Shown here: one piece after another, positions 36,759 to 45,648 of the stretch
How the letters are laid out: each line of letters opens with the position of its first letter
Position numbering within the stretch: position 1 is the stretch's first letter
DNA from: Delftia sp. PS-11
GTDB taxonomy: Bacteria; Pseudomonadota; Gammaproteobacteria; Burkholderiales; Burkholderiaceae_C
Direction: 5' to 3'
Assembly: GCF_029870285.1 (NCBI RefSeq)
Contig: NZ_JACSYA010000013.1
Span: 74,233 to 138,232, forward strand
Length of the DNA: 64,000 nt
Translations under genes and position numbers: made by a program
The notes under the pieces: model-generated
What the model was told of the DNA's origin: nothing
Seen by the model: the letters and a program-made list of their open reading frames with translations, nothing else
Databases searched by the model: none

Positions 36759-38504
36759 ATGATCCTTCGACGCATCTCCATCGGAGCCCGCCTGGGGCTG
36801 TCCTTCTGCGTGCTTCTCGTACTGCTGGCCATGGTGGGAACCATCGGCACATTGCAGATAGGGCGTGTGCAGTTCAATGCCAATGAGTTGGGCAACAACT
36901 GGCTGCCCAGCGTCCAGGCGCTGGGCTCAGTCCGGGCTGCCGCGAACGAGGTACGCCGGGCCAGCCTGCGCCACGTGCTGGCGGAGAAGGATGAAGACAA
37001 GAAAGCCCAGGCCCAATTGATGGACAAGGCACTGGCTACAACAGTCCCCCAGTTGCTGACAGCTTATGAAAAGCTCGTCTCTTCCGAAGAGGAGCGCCGG
37101 CTCTACAACGACCTGCGCGCCCGCTGGGAGGCCTATCTGCCGCTGCACCAAAAACAGATTGCGCTGTCCAGCGCAGGGCCCGAGCAATTCGCCCAGGCAA
37201 GGGCATTTGCCACAGGCCCGGCACAGGAAGCCTTCGCAGCCGTCGTTGCCGCACTGGAAAAATCTACCCAGCTCAACCTGGATGGAGGCGAAGCCTCCAC
37301 GGCGCAGGCCAAGACAGACTATGACAAGGCTCTGTACCAACTGGGCAGCGTGATTGCAGTTGCCATCCTGGCAGGCATGGCCCTGGCCTGGAGCATCACG
37401 CGCTCCATCACCGGCCCGTTGCGTACGGCGGTCACCATGGCCGAGACCGTGGCCAGTGGCGACCTGACCACCACGCTGGCCGTGCAGGGCAACGACGAGC
37501 CCGCCAGGCTGCTTGGGGCCATGCAGGACATGAACCAGAAGCTGGCCGATCTGATCACCCGCGTGCGCCACAGCAGCGACAGCATTGCCACAGGCTCGGG
37601 CGAAATTGCGGCAGGCAGCCTGGATCTGAGCCAGCGCACCGAAGAGCAGGCCAGCAGCCTGGAAGAAACCGCAGCCTCCCTGGAGCAGCTCACGGCCACC
37701 GTGCGCACCAACGCGGAGACCGCGCAGCATGCCAACGAGGTGGCATCTTCGGCGTCCCACGCTGCCATCGAAGGCGGGGAATCCGTGGACCAGGTGGTGC
37801 AGACCATGGGCGAGATCACCACGGCTTCGCGAAGCATCGCGGACATCACCAACGTGATTGACGGCATTGCCTTCCAGACCAACATCCTGGCGCTGAACGC
37901 CGCCGTGGAAGCGGCGCGTGCCGGCGAGCAGGGCCGGGGCTTTGCCGTGGTGGCGACCGAGGTGCGCTCGCTGGCACAGCGCTCGGCCACTGCCGCCAAG
38001 GAAATCAAGGAGCTGCTTGCCACCAATCTGCAGAAAGTGGAACGGGGCGCGCAGGTGGCGGCCAAGGCAGGAGAGCAGATGGGCCGCATCGTGGAACAGG
38101 TGCGCAACGTGGACACCATGATCAGCGAAATGGCCAATGCCTCCAATCAGCAGGCCCAAGGCATCCGCCAGATTGGCGAAGCCGTCAACCAGCTCGACCA
38201 GGTCACGCAGCAAAATGCCGCCCTCGTGGAAGAAAGCTCGGCCGCCGCAGGCAGCCTCAGGCAGCAGGCCGCCACCCTGGCCGAGGTCATCGGCAGCTTC
38301 AAGATCGCCGAGTCGGCACGCGCTGCACAGCGGCCCATGCCACCGCAGCACAGCGCAGCCCGCATGCCTGCGCCGGCCCTGGCGCCCAAGGCATCTGGCG
38401 CCGCTGCCCACAAGCTGGCGCCAGCCGCTGCCAGGCCCGCGCCAAGGCACACCGCAGCCGCACCGGCAGCCGTGTCCGCCGATAAGGAATGGGAGTCTTT
38501 CTAA
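36759..38504 (+). CDS. Methyl-accepting chemotaxis protein with CheR-docking tail
   Basis: A 581-residue chemoreceptor of the Tsr/Tar type. Helix 1 (residues 10-32) and helix 2 (about 193-213) enclose a four-helix periplasmic sensor; a HAMP domain (ITRSITGPLRTAVTMAETVASGDL) and the full signalling hairpin follow, with the tip [29 protein letters not shown] Pro/Ala-rich linker of about 50 residues ends in EWESF, a CheR/CheB-binding pentapeptide of the NWETF type. An AGGGAA ribosome site precedes the ATG. Its stop overlaps the convergent REC-HPt stop by 4 bases. Confidence 0.95.
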   Translation: MILRRISIGARLGLSFCVLLVLLAMVGTIGTLQIGRVQFNANELGNNWLPSVQALGSVRAAANEVRRASLRHVLAEKDEDKKAQAQLMDKALATTVPQLLTAYEKLVSSEEERRLYNDLRARWEAYLPLHQKQIALSSAGPEQFAQARAFATGPAQEAFAAVVAALEKSTQLNLDGGEASTAQAKTDYDKALYQLGSVIAVAILAGMALAWSITRSITGPLRTAVTMAETVASGDLTTTLAVQGNDEPARLLGAMQDMNQKLADLITRVRHSSDSIATGSGEIAAGSLDLSQRTEEQASSLEETAASLEQLTATVRTNAETAQHANEVASSASHAAIEGGESVDQVVQTMGEITTASRSIADITNVIDGIAFQTNILALNAAVEAARAGEQGRGFAVVATEVRSLAQRSATAAKEIKELLATNLQKVERGAQVAAKAGEQMGRIVEQVRNVDTMISEMANASNQQAQGIRQIGEAVNQLDQVTQQNAALVEESSAAAGSLRQQAATLAEVIGSFKIAESARAAQRPMPPQHSAARMPAPALAPKASGAAAHKLAPAAARPAPRHTAAAPAAVSADKEWESF

Positions 38505-39247
38505 GCCTGCGCCACCAGCTCGCCGATACGGGCCTGCAGAAACGCCCAGTGGTCCTGCGCCTGAGTCCAGTCCTGCTGCAGGCAGGCCTGCTCCAGCTCC
38601 TGGGCCCGGTCGGCGGCTGGTGCCAGCCCCAGCATGCGCAGCACGCTCTTGAGGCTGTGCGCCAGGCGGCGCAAGGCAGCGGCATCGCGCCGCTCCAGCA
38701 GACTCTGGCCCAGCGCCAGATCCGAAGGCATCTGCGCAATGCAGGCTGAGCGATAGCTGTCAAACAGCGCCGCATCGCCCCCGAAGAAGACATCAACCGC
38801 CGAAGGCTGCAACTCATCGGCCTGGGCCATGCCAGCGGGATCCGGCTGCGGCGCATCCGGTGCTGCAGCAGATTCTGCGAGTACCGACTCCACGCATTCC
38901 AGCAGTTGCGCCACAGAGACGGGCTTGCGCAAAGTGCGCAGCACCTGCAGCTGCTGCAGGCGCTGCGCCATCGCCTCATCAATGCCTGCGCTGAAAACCA
39001 CGGCCGGACAGCCGGCCGCTGAGCCAGACTCGCGCAGCCTCTGCAGCAGCTCCACGCCGGACATGCCCGGCAGCATCAGGTCGGTGATCAGCAGCGCAAA
39101 GCTGCGCTCGCGCAGCAATGGCTCGGCCTGCTCCGCGCTGGTGCAGACCGTCAGCTCCAGCGGCAGCTCCTCCAGCACCATGGAGACGAAGCGGGCAATG
39201 GAAGGGTCGTCCTCGACAAGCAGGACGGCAGCCGCCGCCGCGCTCAT
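38501..39247 (-). CDS. Receiver-HPt phosphorelay protein
   Basis: A 248-residue two-domain protein. An N-terminal receiver (VLLVEDDPSIARFV, acceptor Asp in LLITDLMLPGMSG, and the conserved Lys in TLRKPVSV) is linked through an Ala/Pro-rich stretch to an HPt domain whose phospho-His is in RRLAHSLKSVLRMLG near residue 200. It could shuttle phosphate between a kinase and a second receiver. Its start overlaps the stop of the HTH-receiver gene (ATGA), so the pair is made together. Confidence 0.88.
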   Translation of the reverse strand: MSAAAAAVLLVEDDPSIARFVSMVLEELPLELTVCTSAEQAEPLLRERSFALLITDLMLPGMSGVELLQRLRESGSAAGCPAVVFSAGIDEAMAQRLQQLQVLRTLRKPVSVAQLLECVESVLAESAAAPDAPQPDPAGMAQADELQPSAVDVFFGGDAALFDSYRSACIAQMPSDLALGQSLLERRDAAALRRLAHSLKSVLRMLGLAPAADRAQELEQACLQQDWTQAQDHWAFLQARIGELVAQA

Positions 39248-39903
39248 GCCGACTCTGCCTGCAGCAGTTCCTGCATCACCTGGGGCAGTTGCTGGACCAG
39301 TTGCGGCTTGTGGATCACGCGCACGCCGCTGAGCGCGAATGCGTAGGCTTCGCGCTCGGCAGCATCCAGCGATGTGACCACCAGCAGCTTGCTGCGCGCA
39401 AACTGCGCATGTGTGCGCAGTGTGGTGATCAGCGCCGCGCCATCGATGTCGGGCAGCAGGATGTCCACCAGCAGCACATCGGGCTGGATCTGTCCGTACA
39501 GCGCCATGCCCGTGATGCCATCATGCGCCACATGCAGCTCGACCTGCGGGAAATGGCGCTGCAGCAGCAGCCGCACCAGATTCTGGAAGTGAACGGAATC
39601 TTCAATCAGAAGCACTCGTGTTACGGATTTTGCCGAAGCAGGGCCCTGTGCAGCAGCAGGTATGGACGCAGGCGCTGCCGCCGCCATAGTAGGTGCAGGT
39701 GCCGGCGTCCCCGACTGGCGGGTGCGCCACTGCTCCACGGAAGCCCGGGTGATGCGCCGGTGGCCTCCAGGCGTCTTCCAGGCCTCCAGTTCGCCCCGGT
39801 CCACCATCAGCTGTACCGAACGGACAGCCATGCCTAGCAGATTGGCGACTTCCGCCGTGGTGTAGTGGGGAATGAGACTGGGGGGTGGGTTGTGCTCTGA
39901 CAT
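39244..39903 (-). CDS. Response regulator with N-terminal MerR/excisionase-like HTH
   Basis: A 219-residue regulator with an unusual order: a DNA-binding helix-turn-helix first (YTTAEVANLLGMAVRSVQLMVDRGELEAWKTPGGHRRI, MerR/HTH_17 type, residues 14-52), then a Pro/Ala linker and a receiver domain (VTRVLLIEDSVHFQ, Asp in VLLVDILLPDIDG, Lys in VIHKPQ). Most response regulators carry the receiver first. It is likely a phosphorylation-dependent transcription factor acting on the divergent operon across the AT-rich 115-bp gap. Confidence 0.85.
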   Translation of the reverse strand: MSEHNPPPSLIPHYTTAEVANLLGMAVRSVQLMVDRGELEAWKTPGGHRRITRASVEQWRTRQSGTPAPAPTMAAAAPASIPAAAQGPASAKSVTRVLLIEDSVHFQNLVRLLLQRHFPQVELHVAHDGITGMALYGQIQPDVLLVDILLPDIDGAALITTLRTHAQFARSKLLVVTSLDAAEREAYAFALSGVRVIHKPQLVQQLPQVMQELLQAESA

Positions 39904-39944
39904 AGCAGCAATTTTGCAGCAAATCTGATTGAAAAATCCAATAA

Positions 39945-39960
39945 CAATTTGATGAAATTG
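39945..39960. promoter_or_regulatory. Inverted repeat in the HTH-REC/REC divergent promoter
   Basis: CAATTT-GATG-AAATTG is a 6-bp inverted repeat with a 4-bp spacer, in the AT-rich gap between the divergent HTH-receiver gene and the receiver-HD-GYP operon. It is a candidate operator for the MerR-like HTH domain; this is a guess from position and symmetry. Confidence 0.35.
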
Positions 39961-40018
39961 ATAACTATGATAGGATCATTGAAAATCCAGTCTGCCCCTG
40001 CGTCGCGAAAGGCTTGCC

Positions 40019-40390
40019 ATGAAAAAAATCCTCATCGTCGAAGACCATGCCGACATCCGCAAGCTCCTGCGGATGACGCTGGAGTTCAGTGACTTCGACG
40101 TCTCGGAAGCCACCAACGGCGATGAGGCGTGGACCGAAGCGCTGCGCATCCGCCCCGACATCGTGCTGCTCGACGTCATGATGCCCGGCTCCCTGAGCGG
40201 GCTGGAGGTGTGCAGCCGCATCAAGACCTGCGACGATCTGCGCCACACCCTGGTGATCCTGCTGACGGCGCGCGGCAATGCAGAAGACCGCGAGGCAGGC
40301 TTCAATGCAGGGGCAGATGAATACCTGGTCAAGCCTTTCAGCACGCTCAAGCTGCTGGAGACCATCGAGAACCTGGGCAGGAGCGAATGA
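40019..40390 (+). CDS. Stand-alone CheY-like receiver
   Basis: A 123-residue single receiver domain. The acidic pair ED (residues 8-9), phospho-acceptor Asp52 in DIVLLDVMMPG, Thr in LLTARG and Lys in YLVKPF are all present. It has no output domain and may bind to the HD-GYP protein encoded directly after it: the two genes overlap by ATGA and together would equal an RpfG-like response regulator (REC plus HD-GYP) split in two. Confidence 0.93.
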   Translation: MKKILIVEDHADIRKLLRMTLEFSDFDVSEATNGDEAWTEALRIRPDIVLLDVMMPGSLSGLEVCSRIKTCDDLRHTLVILLTARGNAEDREAGFNAGADEYLVKPFSTLKLLETIENLGRSE

Positions 40391-41154
40391 TGCCCCAGGG
40401 TCAGACCCAGCAGCCCGCCGCCGAATCGCAGCGATTCGACCCCGCCGCACTGGCGCAGATGGAGCAGTTCGTCCATGACTTCGGCCGCATGTACCGCGAG
40501 CGCAACGAGCTGCTCAAGGAAGTGACACGTGCACACCACGAAACCCTGCTGCGCCTGGCCATGGCGGCCGAGTTCAAGGACGACGACACAGGCTCGCACA
40601 TCATCCGCATCGGCTACCTGGCAGAGGCACTGGCGCTGCGCCTGGGCTGCGCCCCCGACTTCGCCAGCCTGCTGCGCAAGGCGGCGCCCATGCACGATAT
40701 CGGCAAAGTCGGCATTCCTGACACCATCCTCAAGAAAAAAGGCCCGCTGACCCCTGAGGAGCGCGCCGTCATGAACCAGCACACCGAGATCGGTGCCCGG
40801 CTGCTGGGCCAGTCGCGCATTCCCGTATTCAAGATGGCCGCCGAAATCGCAGCCTGCCACCATGAGCGCTTCGACGGCAAAGGCTATGTGCAGGGCCTGG
40901 CCGGGGAAGACATCCCGCTGGCGGCGCGCATCACCTCCATCGTCGATATCTTCGATGCGCTGACCATGGACCGGGTGTACCGGCCTGCCTTCCCCCTGGA
41001 CAAGGCCCTGAGCATGATCCAGGCAGAGCATGGAAAGGCACTGGACCCCCGGATCGTCGATGTGTTCATGGAACACATCGACGAACTCAACGATATCCGT
41101 CTGGCACTGACACGGCAGTCACCGAGCTTCAGCGACCTCATTGACACTCCCTGA
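40387..41154 (+). CDS. HD-GYP domain protein, GYV variant
   Basis: A 255-residue HD-GYP protein, a family that hydrolyses c-di-GMP. A coiled-coil start (residues 20-55) leads into HETLLRLAMAAEFKDDDTGSHIIRIG, the HD pair in MHDIGKVGIPD, and HHERFDGKGY. The usual GYP tripeptide is GYV here (GKGYVQGL), while the metal-binding His and Asp residues appear kept. Enzyme activity is therefore likely but not certain. Translation is coupled to the receiver gene. Confidence 0.88.
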   Translation: MMPQGQTQQPAAESQRFDPAALAQMEQFVHDFGRMYRERNELLKEVTRAHHETLLRLAMAAEFKDDDTGSHIIRIGYLAEALALRLGCAPDFASLLRKAAPMHDIGKVGIPDTILKKKGPLTPEERAVMNQHTEIGARLLGQSRIPVFKMAAEIAACHHERFDGKGYVQGLAGEDIPLAARITSIVDIFDALTMDRVYRPAFPLDKALSMIQAEHGKALDPRIVDVFMEHIDELNDIRLALTRQSPSFSDLIDTP

Positions 41155-41163
41155 GAAACCACC

Positions 41164-42006
41164 ATGCCTGCTTCCACCACATCGCATTGCCGCAGGGAAC
41201 AAAGGACCCGCCAGGTCATTTTCCATCTGTTGGCCTCTTTCATGCTGCTCGCGCTGGCGTTCTGGACCATGGCGGCACATGCGGGCGAAGTGCTCGACCG
41301 CGTACGCGCCAAATCGGTGGTGCGCGTATGCATCTGGCCCGAGTACTACGGCATCACCTTCCGGGACACGCGCTCTGGCAGGCTGCAGGGCATGGACGCA
41401 GAACTGTCGGCCGAACTGGCCAAGGACCTGGGTGTGCAGGTACAGTACGTGGACTCCTCTTTCCCCCGCCTGATACCCGACCTGCTGGAGTCGCGCTGCG
41501 ACGTCGCCATGTTCGCCGTGGGCATGCTGGCGCAGCGCCAGCAGCAGTTGCGCTTCACCCAGCCCTACATGAGCAGCGACATCTACGGCATCACGACCAA
41601 GAGCAACCCTGCCGTCAAGTCCTGGGCGGACATCGACAAGCCCGGCGTGCAGGTGGCCGTGCAGCGCGGCACGTTCATGGAGCCGGTCATGCTCCAGACG
41701 CTCAAGCATGCCAACGTGGTGCTGATCGAGCCGCCGCTGACGCGCGAGAAGGAACTGATGGCCGGCCGTGTCGACGTATTCATGACCGACTACCCCTACA
41801 GCCGCCGGCTGCTCGACAGCACTGACTGGGTGCAGCTGATCGCGCCGCCCCAGCCCTTCCATGTGCTGCCCTATGGCTATGCCGTGCGCCCCGGCGACGC
41901 ACAATGGCTGGCGCGCCTGGACCAGTTCGTCGCTGACATCAAACGCGACGGGCGGCTGGCCAAGGCGGCACGCAACAACGGACTCTCTCTGATCGTCCCC
42001 CATTGA
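41164..42006 (+). CDS. Periplasmic amino-acid-type solute-binding protein (SBP_bac_3)
   Basis: A 280-residue family-3 solute-binding protein with an N-terminal signal segment (VIFHLLASFMLLALAFWTMAAHA). The mature part begins VLDRVRAKSVVRVCIWPEYYGITFRD and keeps the two-lobe pattern (LQGMDAELSAELAKDLG, RCDVAMFAVGMLAQRQQQLRFTQPYM). No ABC permease or ATPase is near. It lies 9 bases after the HD-GYP gene and its TGA overlaps the start of the histidine kinase gene, so it is more likely the periplasmic ligand sensor of that kinase than a transporter part. Confidence 0.88.
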   Translation: MPASTTSHCRREQRTRQVIFHLLASFMLLALAFWTMAAHAGEVLDRVRAKSVVRVCIWPEYYGITFRDTRSGRLQGMDAELSAELAKDLGVQVQYVDSSFPRLIPDLLESRCDVAMFAVGMLAQRQQQLRFTQPYMSSDIYGITTKSNPAVKSWADIDKPGVQVAVQRGTFMEPVMLQTLKHANVVLIEPPLTREKELMAGRVDVFMTDYPYSRRLLDSTDWVQLIAPPQPFHVLPYGYAVRPGDAQWLARLDQFVADIKRDGRLAKAARNNGLSLIVPH

Positions 42007-44552
42007 CGCAACCCGACAGCACCGTGAACATGCCCCACCGCACAGCCGCACGCCGCCTGCAAGGCACCCGGCATACAGCCCAGATCAAGGCCCTGATACT
42101 GACCTTCGCGCTGTGCGTGCTGGCTGGCCTGGTGCTCTATGTCTGGAGCCAGCTGCATGTGCAGGCAGACCATAGCAAGGGCCAGGCCACGCTGCTGGCC
42201 CGCGTGCTGGAAGACCAGACCGCCCGGACCTTCGAGACCAGCGAGGTGGCGCTGACGAGCCTGGCGCACAACCCCGTCATCCAGGCCCGTGACGGCACAC
42301 GCGCCGCACGCGAGGCCGCACTGATGCAGGCAGTCGCGCAGTTGCCTTTTCTGCGAGGCATGGCGCAGCTGGACGCGCAGGGCCGCATCCTGGCCAGCAC
42401 CCAGCCGGGCGATGTTGGCCTGCAGATTGCCATCGACCAGTTGCTGGACAGCAAGGCCCGGGCCCTCTCGCCGGGCAAGCCCCAGCTGGGACTCCTGATC
42501 CCGGGCCGGGGCCTGTCGGCGCTGGCGCCCGGTGCCAAAGCCGCGCCGCGCGGCGTGGCCTTTCTGCCCCATGTGCTGGGCTTTATCCAGGAAGACGGCA
42601 AGCTGGGCGTGCTGGTGGCGCTGATCAACCCTGACGCCGTGGCCAACTTCTACCAGGCCACGCTCGAAGACCTGAGCTACGAGGCCGTGCTGCTGTCCTA
42701 CGACGGCAGGCCGCTGGCCAGCAGCAATGCAGGCGCTGGCGTACAGATGCAATGGGCGCTGCAGACGCTCATCTTCAAAAGCCAGCCACGCCCTGAGCTG
42801 GGCTCCTACATCGGCGCCGGCATGCTGGGCGAGCATGAAGTCGTGTCCTTTCGCGCCGTGCGCAACTGGCCCCTGATGCTGGTGGTCGAGGAGCCCTACT
42901 CGGCCGTCGTGGCCCGCTGGCGCCAGGATGCCTTCGCGTTTTTTGTGGCCGGCGTGGCGCTGCTCATGCTGGTTCTGATCCTCGGCCTGTCCGTGCTCAG
43001 GACACGCAGGCTGCAGCTCTCGGCGCAGCGGGACATGGAGCAGGCCCAGGCGCGCATTGCCCGCAGCGAGCACGAGCTGGCCGTGATCATGCGCAGCGTT
43101 CAGGAGCTGATCTTCCGCACCGACAGCAAGGGCCTGCTCACCTTCGTCAACGCCCGCTGGGAAAAGCTCACCGGCCAGACCAGCGAAAAGGCGCTGGGAC
43201 GGCACCTGGAGGGCATCGTGGACGAGCGCTACAAGCCACAGATCCAGGCCCTGCTGGACCCCCAGGCCACGCTGCGCCCGCGCTCGTGCCAGGCGCTGTT
43301 CAAACTGCCCAACGGCAAGGAAATGCTGTGCGACATCGCAGTCGTACCTCTGCTGCGCGAGGGCCGACTGGCCGGTTTCGCCGGCAGCGCCGTGGACGTG
43401 ACGGCGCGCTGGAAGGCGCAGCAGGAGCTGCAGACCCAGCTGGCCTTCCAGCATCTGCTGTTCGAGACCACGCCGCTGCCCATGCTGGTCACGGACTCCA
43501 AGCACCGCGTCGCCCTGGTCAACAAGGCCTGGGAGGACTTCTGCGGCAAGAGCCGCTACTCCGTGCTGGGCTCCGAGCTGACCGGTTTTCTGCCGCGCGA
43601 CGATGCACTGCTGCAAATGCAAAGCAATGCCCAGGTCCTGAGCCAGGGCCAGAGCATGACCATCGAAGCCAAGATACCCCATGTCGATGGCAGCTACCGC
43701 GACATGCAGATCGCCAAGGCGGCCGTGAAAAATGCCGACGGCCAGATCACGGGCGTGCTCAGCATCTCCGTGGACGTCAGCGAATTCCGCGCGGCAGAGC
43801 ACGCCACGCGGGAAGCGCGCGATGCGGCGGAAGAAGCCTTCCGCGTGAAATCGGAATTCGTCGCCAACATGAGTCACGAGCTGCGTACCCCCCTGCAATC
43901 CATCATGGGCTTTGCGGAACTGGGCGGCATGCGCGCGCGCGCCACCCCCAAGCTGGCCGAAATGTTCAACGACATCCACGCCTCCGGCCAGCGCATGCTG
44001 GCGCTCGTCAACGACCTGCTGGACGTTGCCAAGCTCGAAAGCGCCATGGGCACCATGCACCTGGAGCGCATCGACCTGCGCAACCTGATCCGCCCCGTGG
44101 TGAGGGAGCTGGAGCCGCTGCAGCACCAAAAGCAGATCGATTTGCGCCTGCAGCTGGACGAAGACCCCCTGGTCGCCAAGGCCGACCCGGTGCGCTTCCA
44201 GCAGGTCATCCGCAACGTGCTGGCCAACGCCATCAAGTTCTCGCCCGCCGGCGGGCGCATCGAGCTGCGGGCCATGCTCGATGGCCAGGGCAACATCCGC
44301 ATCGACTGCACCGATCAGGGGCCGGGCATTCCACCCCAGGAACTGGAAAACATCTTCCAGCCCTTCGTGCAATCGAGCAAGACCAAGGACGGCTCCGGCG
44401 GCACCGGGCTGGGCCTGGCCATCTGCCGCAAGATCATCGACGCCATGGACGGCTCCATCGTCGCGGCCAACCGATCCGGCGGAGGCTCCCTGTTCCGCAT
44501 TCTGCTGCCCAGCCGCAATCTCTTCGAGACCCAGCCGGCCGAGCTGATGTAG
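42003..44552 (+). CDS. Membrane PAS sensor histidine kinase
   Basis: About 849 residues. Two membrane helices (about 28-48 and 305-325) flank a periplasmic domain; two PAS domains follow (VQELIFRTDSKGLLTFVNARW, and PLPMLVTDSKHRVALVNKAW with a PAC segment), then the HisKA helix with VANMSHELRTPLQ and an ATPase domain (N box NVLANAIKFS, DQGPGIP, GGTGLGLAICRKI). There is no receiver, so phosphate must pass to the separate receivers nearby. The start is uncertain: TTG at 42003 overlaps the upstream stop, while GTG (42024) and ATG (42030) follow in frame; none has a good ribosome site. Confidence 0.92.
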   Translation: MTQPDSTVNMPHRTAARRLQGTRHTAQIKALILTFALCVLAGLVLYVWSQLHVQADHSKGQATLLARVLEDQTARTFETSEVALTSLAHNPVIQARDGTRAAREAALMQAVAQLPFLRGMAQLDAQGRILASTQPGDVGLQIAIDQLLDSKARALSPGKPQLGLLIPGRGLSALAPGAKAAPRGVAFLPHVLGFIQEDGKLGVLVALINPDAVANFYQATLEDLSYEAVLLSYDGRPLASSNAGAGVQMQWALQTLIFKSQPRPELGSYIGAGMLGEHEVVSFRAVRNWPLMLVVEEPYSAVVARWRQDAFAFFVAGVALLMLVLILGLSVLRTRRLQLSAQRDMEQAQARIARSEHELAVIMRSVQELIFRTDSKGLLTFVNARWEKLTGQTSEKALGRHLEGIVDERYKPQIQALLDPQATLRPRSCQALFKLPNGKEMLCDIAVVPLLREGRLAGFAGSAVDVTARWKAQQELQTQLAFQHLLFETTPLPMLVTDSKHRVALVNKAWEDFCGKSRYSVLGSELTGFLPRDDALLQMQSNAQVLSQGQSMTIEAKIPHVDGSYRDMQIAKAAVKNADGQITGVLSISVDVSEFRAAEHATREARDAAEEAFRVKSEFVANMSHELRTPLQSIMGFAELGGMRARATPKLAEMFNDIHASGQRMLALVNDLLDVAKLESAMGTMHLERIDLRNLIRPVVRELEPLQHQKQIDLRLQLDEDPLVAKADPVRFQQVIRNVLANAIKFSPAGGRIELRAMLDGQGNIRIDCTDQGPGIPPQELENIFQPFVQSSKTKDGSGGTGLGLAICRKIIDAMDGSIVAANRSGGGSLFRILLPSRNLFETQPAELM

Positions 44553-44557
44553 GACTA

Positions 44558-44681
44558 AGAACCGCTAACACGACCCAGCAAATCGAAGATTTGCGGTTGA
44601 GACGAGGCGCGAAGCCGCAGGCAGTACAACCAGTACGACAAGGCGAAGCAACGACGTATCAAGGGTTGTGTTAGCGGTTCT
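44558..44681. repeat. Long hairpin-forming intergenic element
   Basis: Arms 44558-44576 and 44663-44681 are 19-bp inverted repeats with one mismatch (AGAACCGCTAACACGACCC against its complement), enclosing about 86 bases. Inside is a second hairpin, GCAAATC-GAA-GATTTGC (44578-44594), and a direct repeat of AGTAC. It fills the gap between convergent genes (histidine kinase and HD-GYP). I believe similar modules occur in other Burkholderiales, but cannot check. It may serve as a bidirectional terminator or be a mobile/REP-like unit. Confidence 0.7.
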
Positions 44682-44687
44682 AACTGC

Positions 44688-45590
44688 TCACACAGAACAG
44701 TGGTCCATCCCCGGCAGGCACTCCCCGACCACGCGCTCAATGAGATCCGTGTCCGGCGATGCTGCGAGCGCACGGGCGGTGTTGCGCTTGCCTGTGGCGA
44801 GCAGGCCTGTGCTGGTTGAAGCGATCGTGTATTCGCTGTGGCAGGCCGGGCAGTAGAGAGTGTCTCCAGGCTTGGCACTGCGCGGGCGCACGACGATGGG
44901 GCCGCAGGCTGCGCAGCGCTCCAGCGGAATGCCTGCATCGCTGTGGCCGACGATATGCGCCAGCTCCGGGTGCCGGGCCAAGCCGACGAAAAGCTGGCCC
45001 AGCCGGGCATCGAATTGACGGCCGAGTTCACTCTCGATGATCTCGATGGCACGCGCAACCGGCATGCCGGTGCGGTAGGGCCGTGTGCTGGTCATCGCAT
45101 CGAAGGCATCGCAAATGCCGACGATGCGAGCCACCAGCGGAATGTCATCGCCGCGCCGGCCATAGGGATAGCCGCGCCCGTCCGGCGTCTCATGGTGCAG
45201 CAGTACCGCGTCCTGCGCCAGCGCCGCGAGCGGATGGCCTGCCAGCATGCGCAGGCCGATTTCAGGATGGGTCTTGATCACGGCATATTCATCGCCATCG
45301 AGCTTGCCCTTTTTGCCCAGCACCGCATCCGGAATTCCTATCTTGCCCAGATCATGCAGAAAAGCGCCGATGGTGATGCGGCAGACCTCTTGCGGTGCAA
45401 GCCCTGCCGTCTCGGCCAGCAGCCGTGACAGGCGGGCCACGCGCCACAGATGGCCGCCGGTATAGGGATCTCGCGCCTCCACCGCCCATGCCAGCAGGAA
45501 CAGGCTGAACAGCAGCCTGTCGGCACGCTGTGCATCGGGGAGGTCAGGTGCCTTGCGCCTGGCGCGCTGCCACAGAGAGAGCAGGTTCAT
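44688..45590 (-). CDS. HD-GYP phosphodiesterase with C-terminal zinc ribbon
   Basis: A 300-residue protein: an HD-GYP domain (EARDPYTGGHLWRVARL, HDLGKIGIPDAVL, HHETPDGRGYPYG with an intact GYP, and DAFDAMTSTRPYR) followed from about residue 225 by a four-Cys ribbon (CAACG ... YCPACHSEY). It should degrade c-di-GMP; the zinc ribbon could sense metal or bind a partner. It lies 58 bases after the distal NrsF gene on the same strand, so it may be the last gene of the SigF operon. Confidence 0.88.
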   Translation of the reverse strand: MNLLSLWQRARRKAPDLPDAQRADRLLFSLFLLAWAVEARDPYTGGHLWRVARLSRLLAETAGLAPQEVCRITIGAFLHDLGKIGIPDAVLGKKGKLDGDEYAVIKTHPEIGLRMLAGHPLAALAQDAVLLHHETPDGRGYPYGRRGDDIPLVARIVGICDAFDAMTSTRPYRTGMPVARAIEIIESELGRQFDARLGQLFVGLARHPELAHIVGHSDAGIPLERCAACGPIVVRPRSAKPGDTLYCPACHSEYTIASTSTGLLATGKRNTARALAASPDTDLIERVVGECLPGMDHCSV

Positions 45591-45648
45591 GGAAAAATTT
45601 CTTGAATGCCGCTGATTGAACAGCCCTGATGGATATCGTCCGTCTGCG

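Noticed and set aside
41877..44372. An 831-codon open frame antisense to the histidine kinase
   Set aside because: Shadow frame; the opposite strand shows PAS, HisKA and ATPase motifs.
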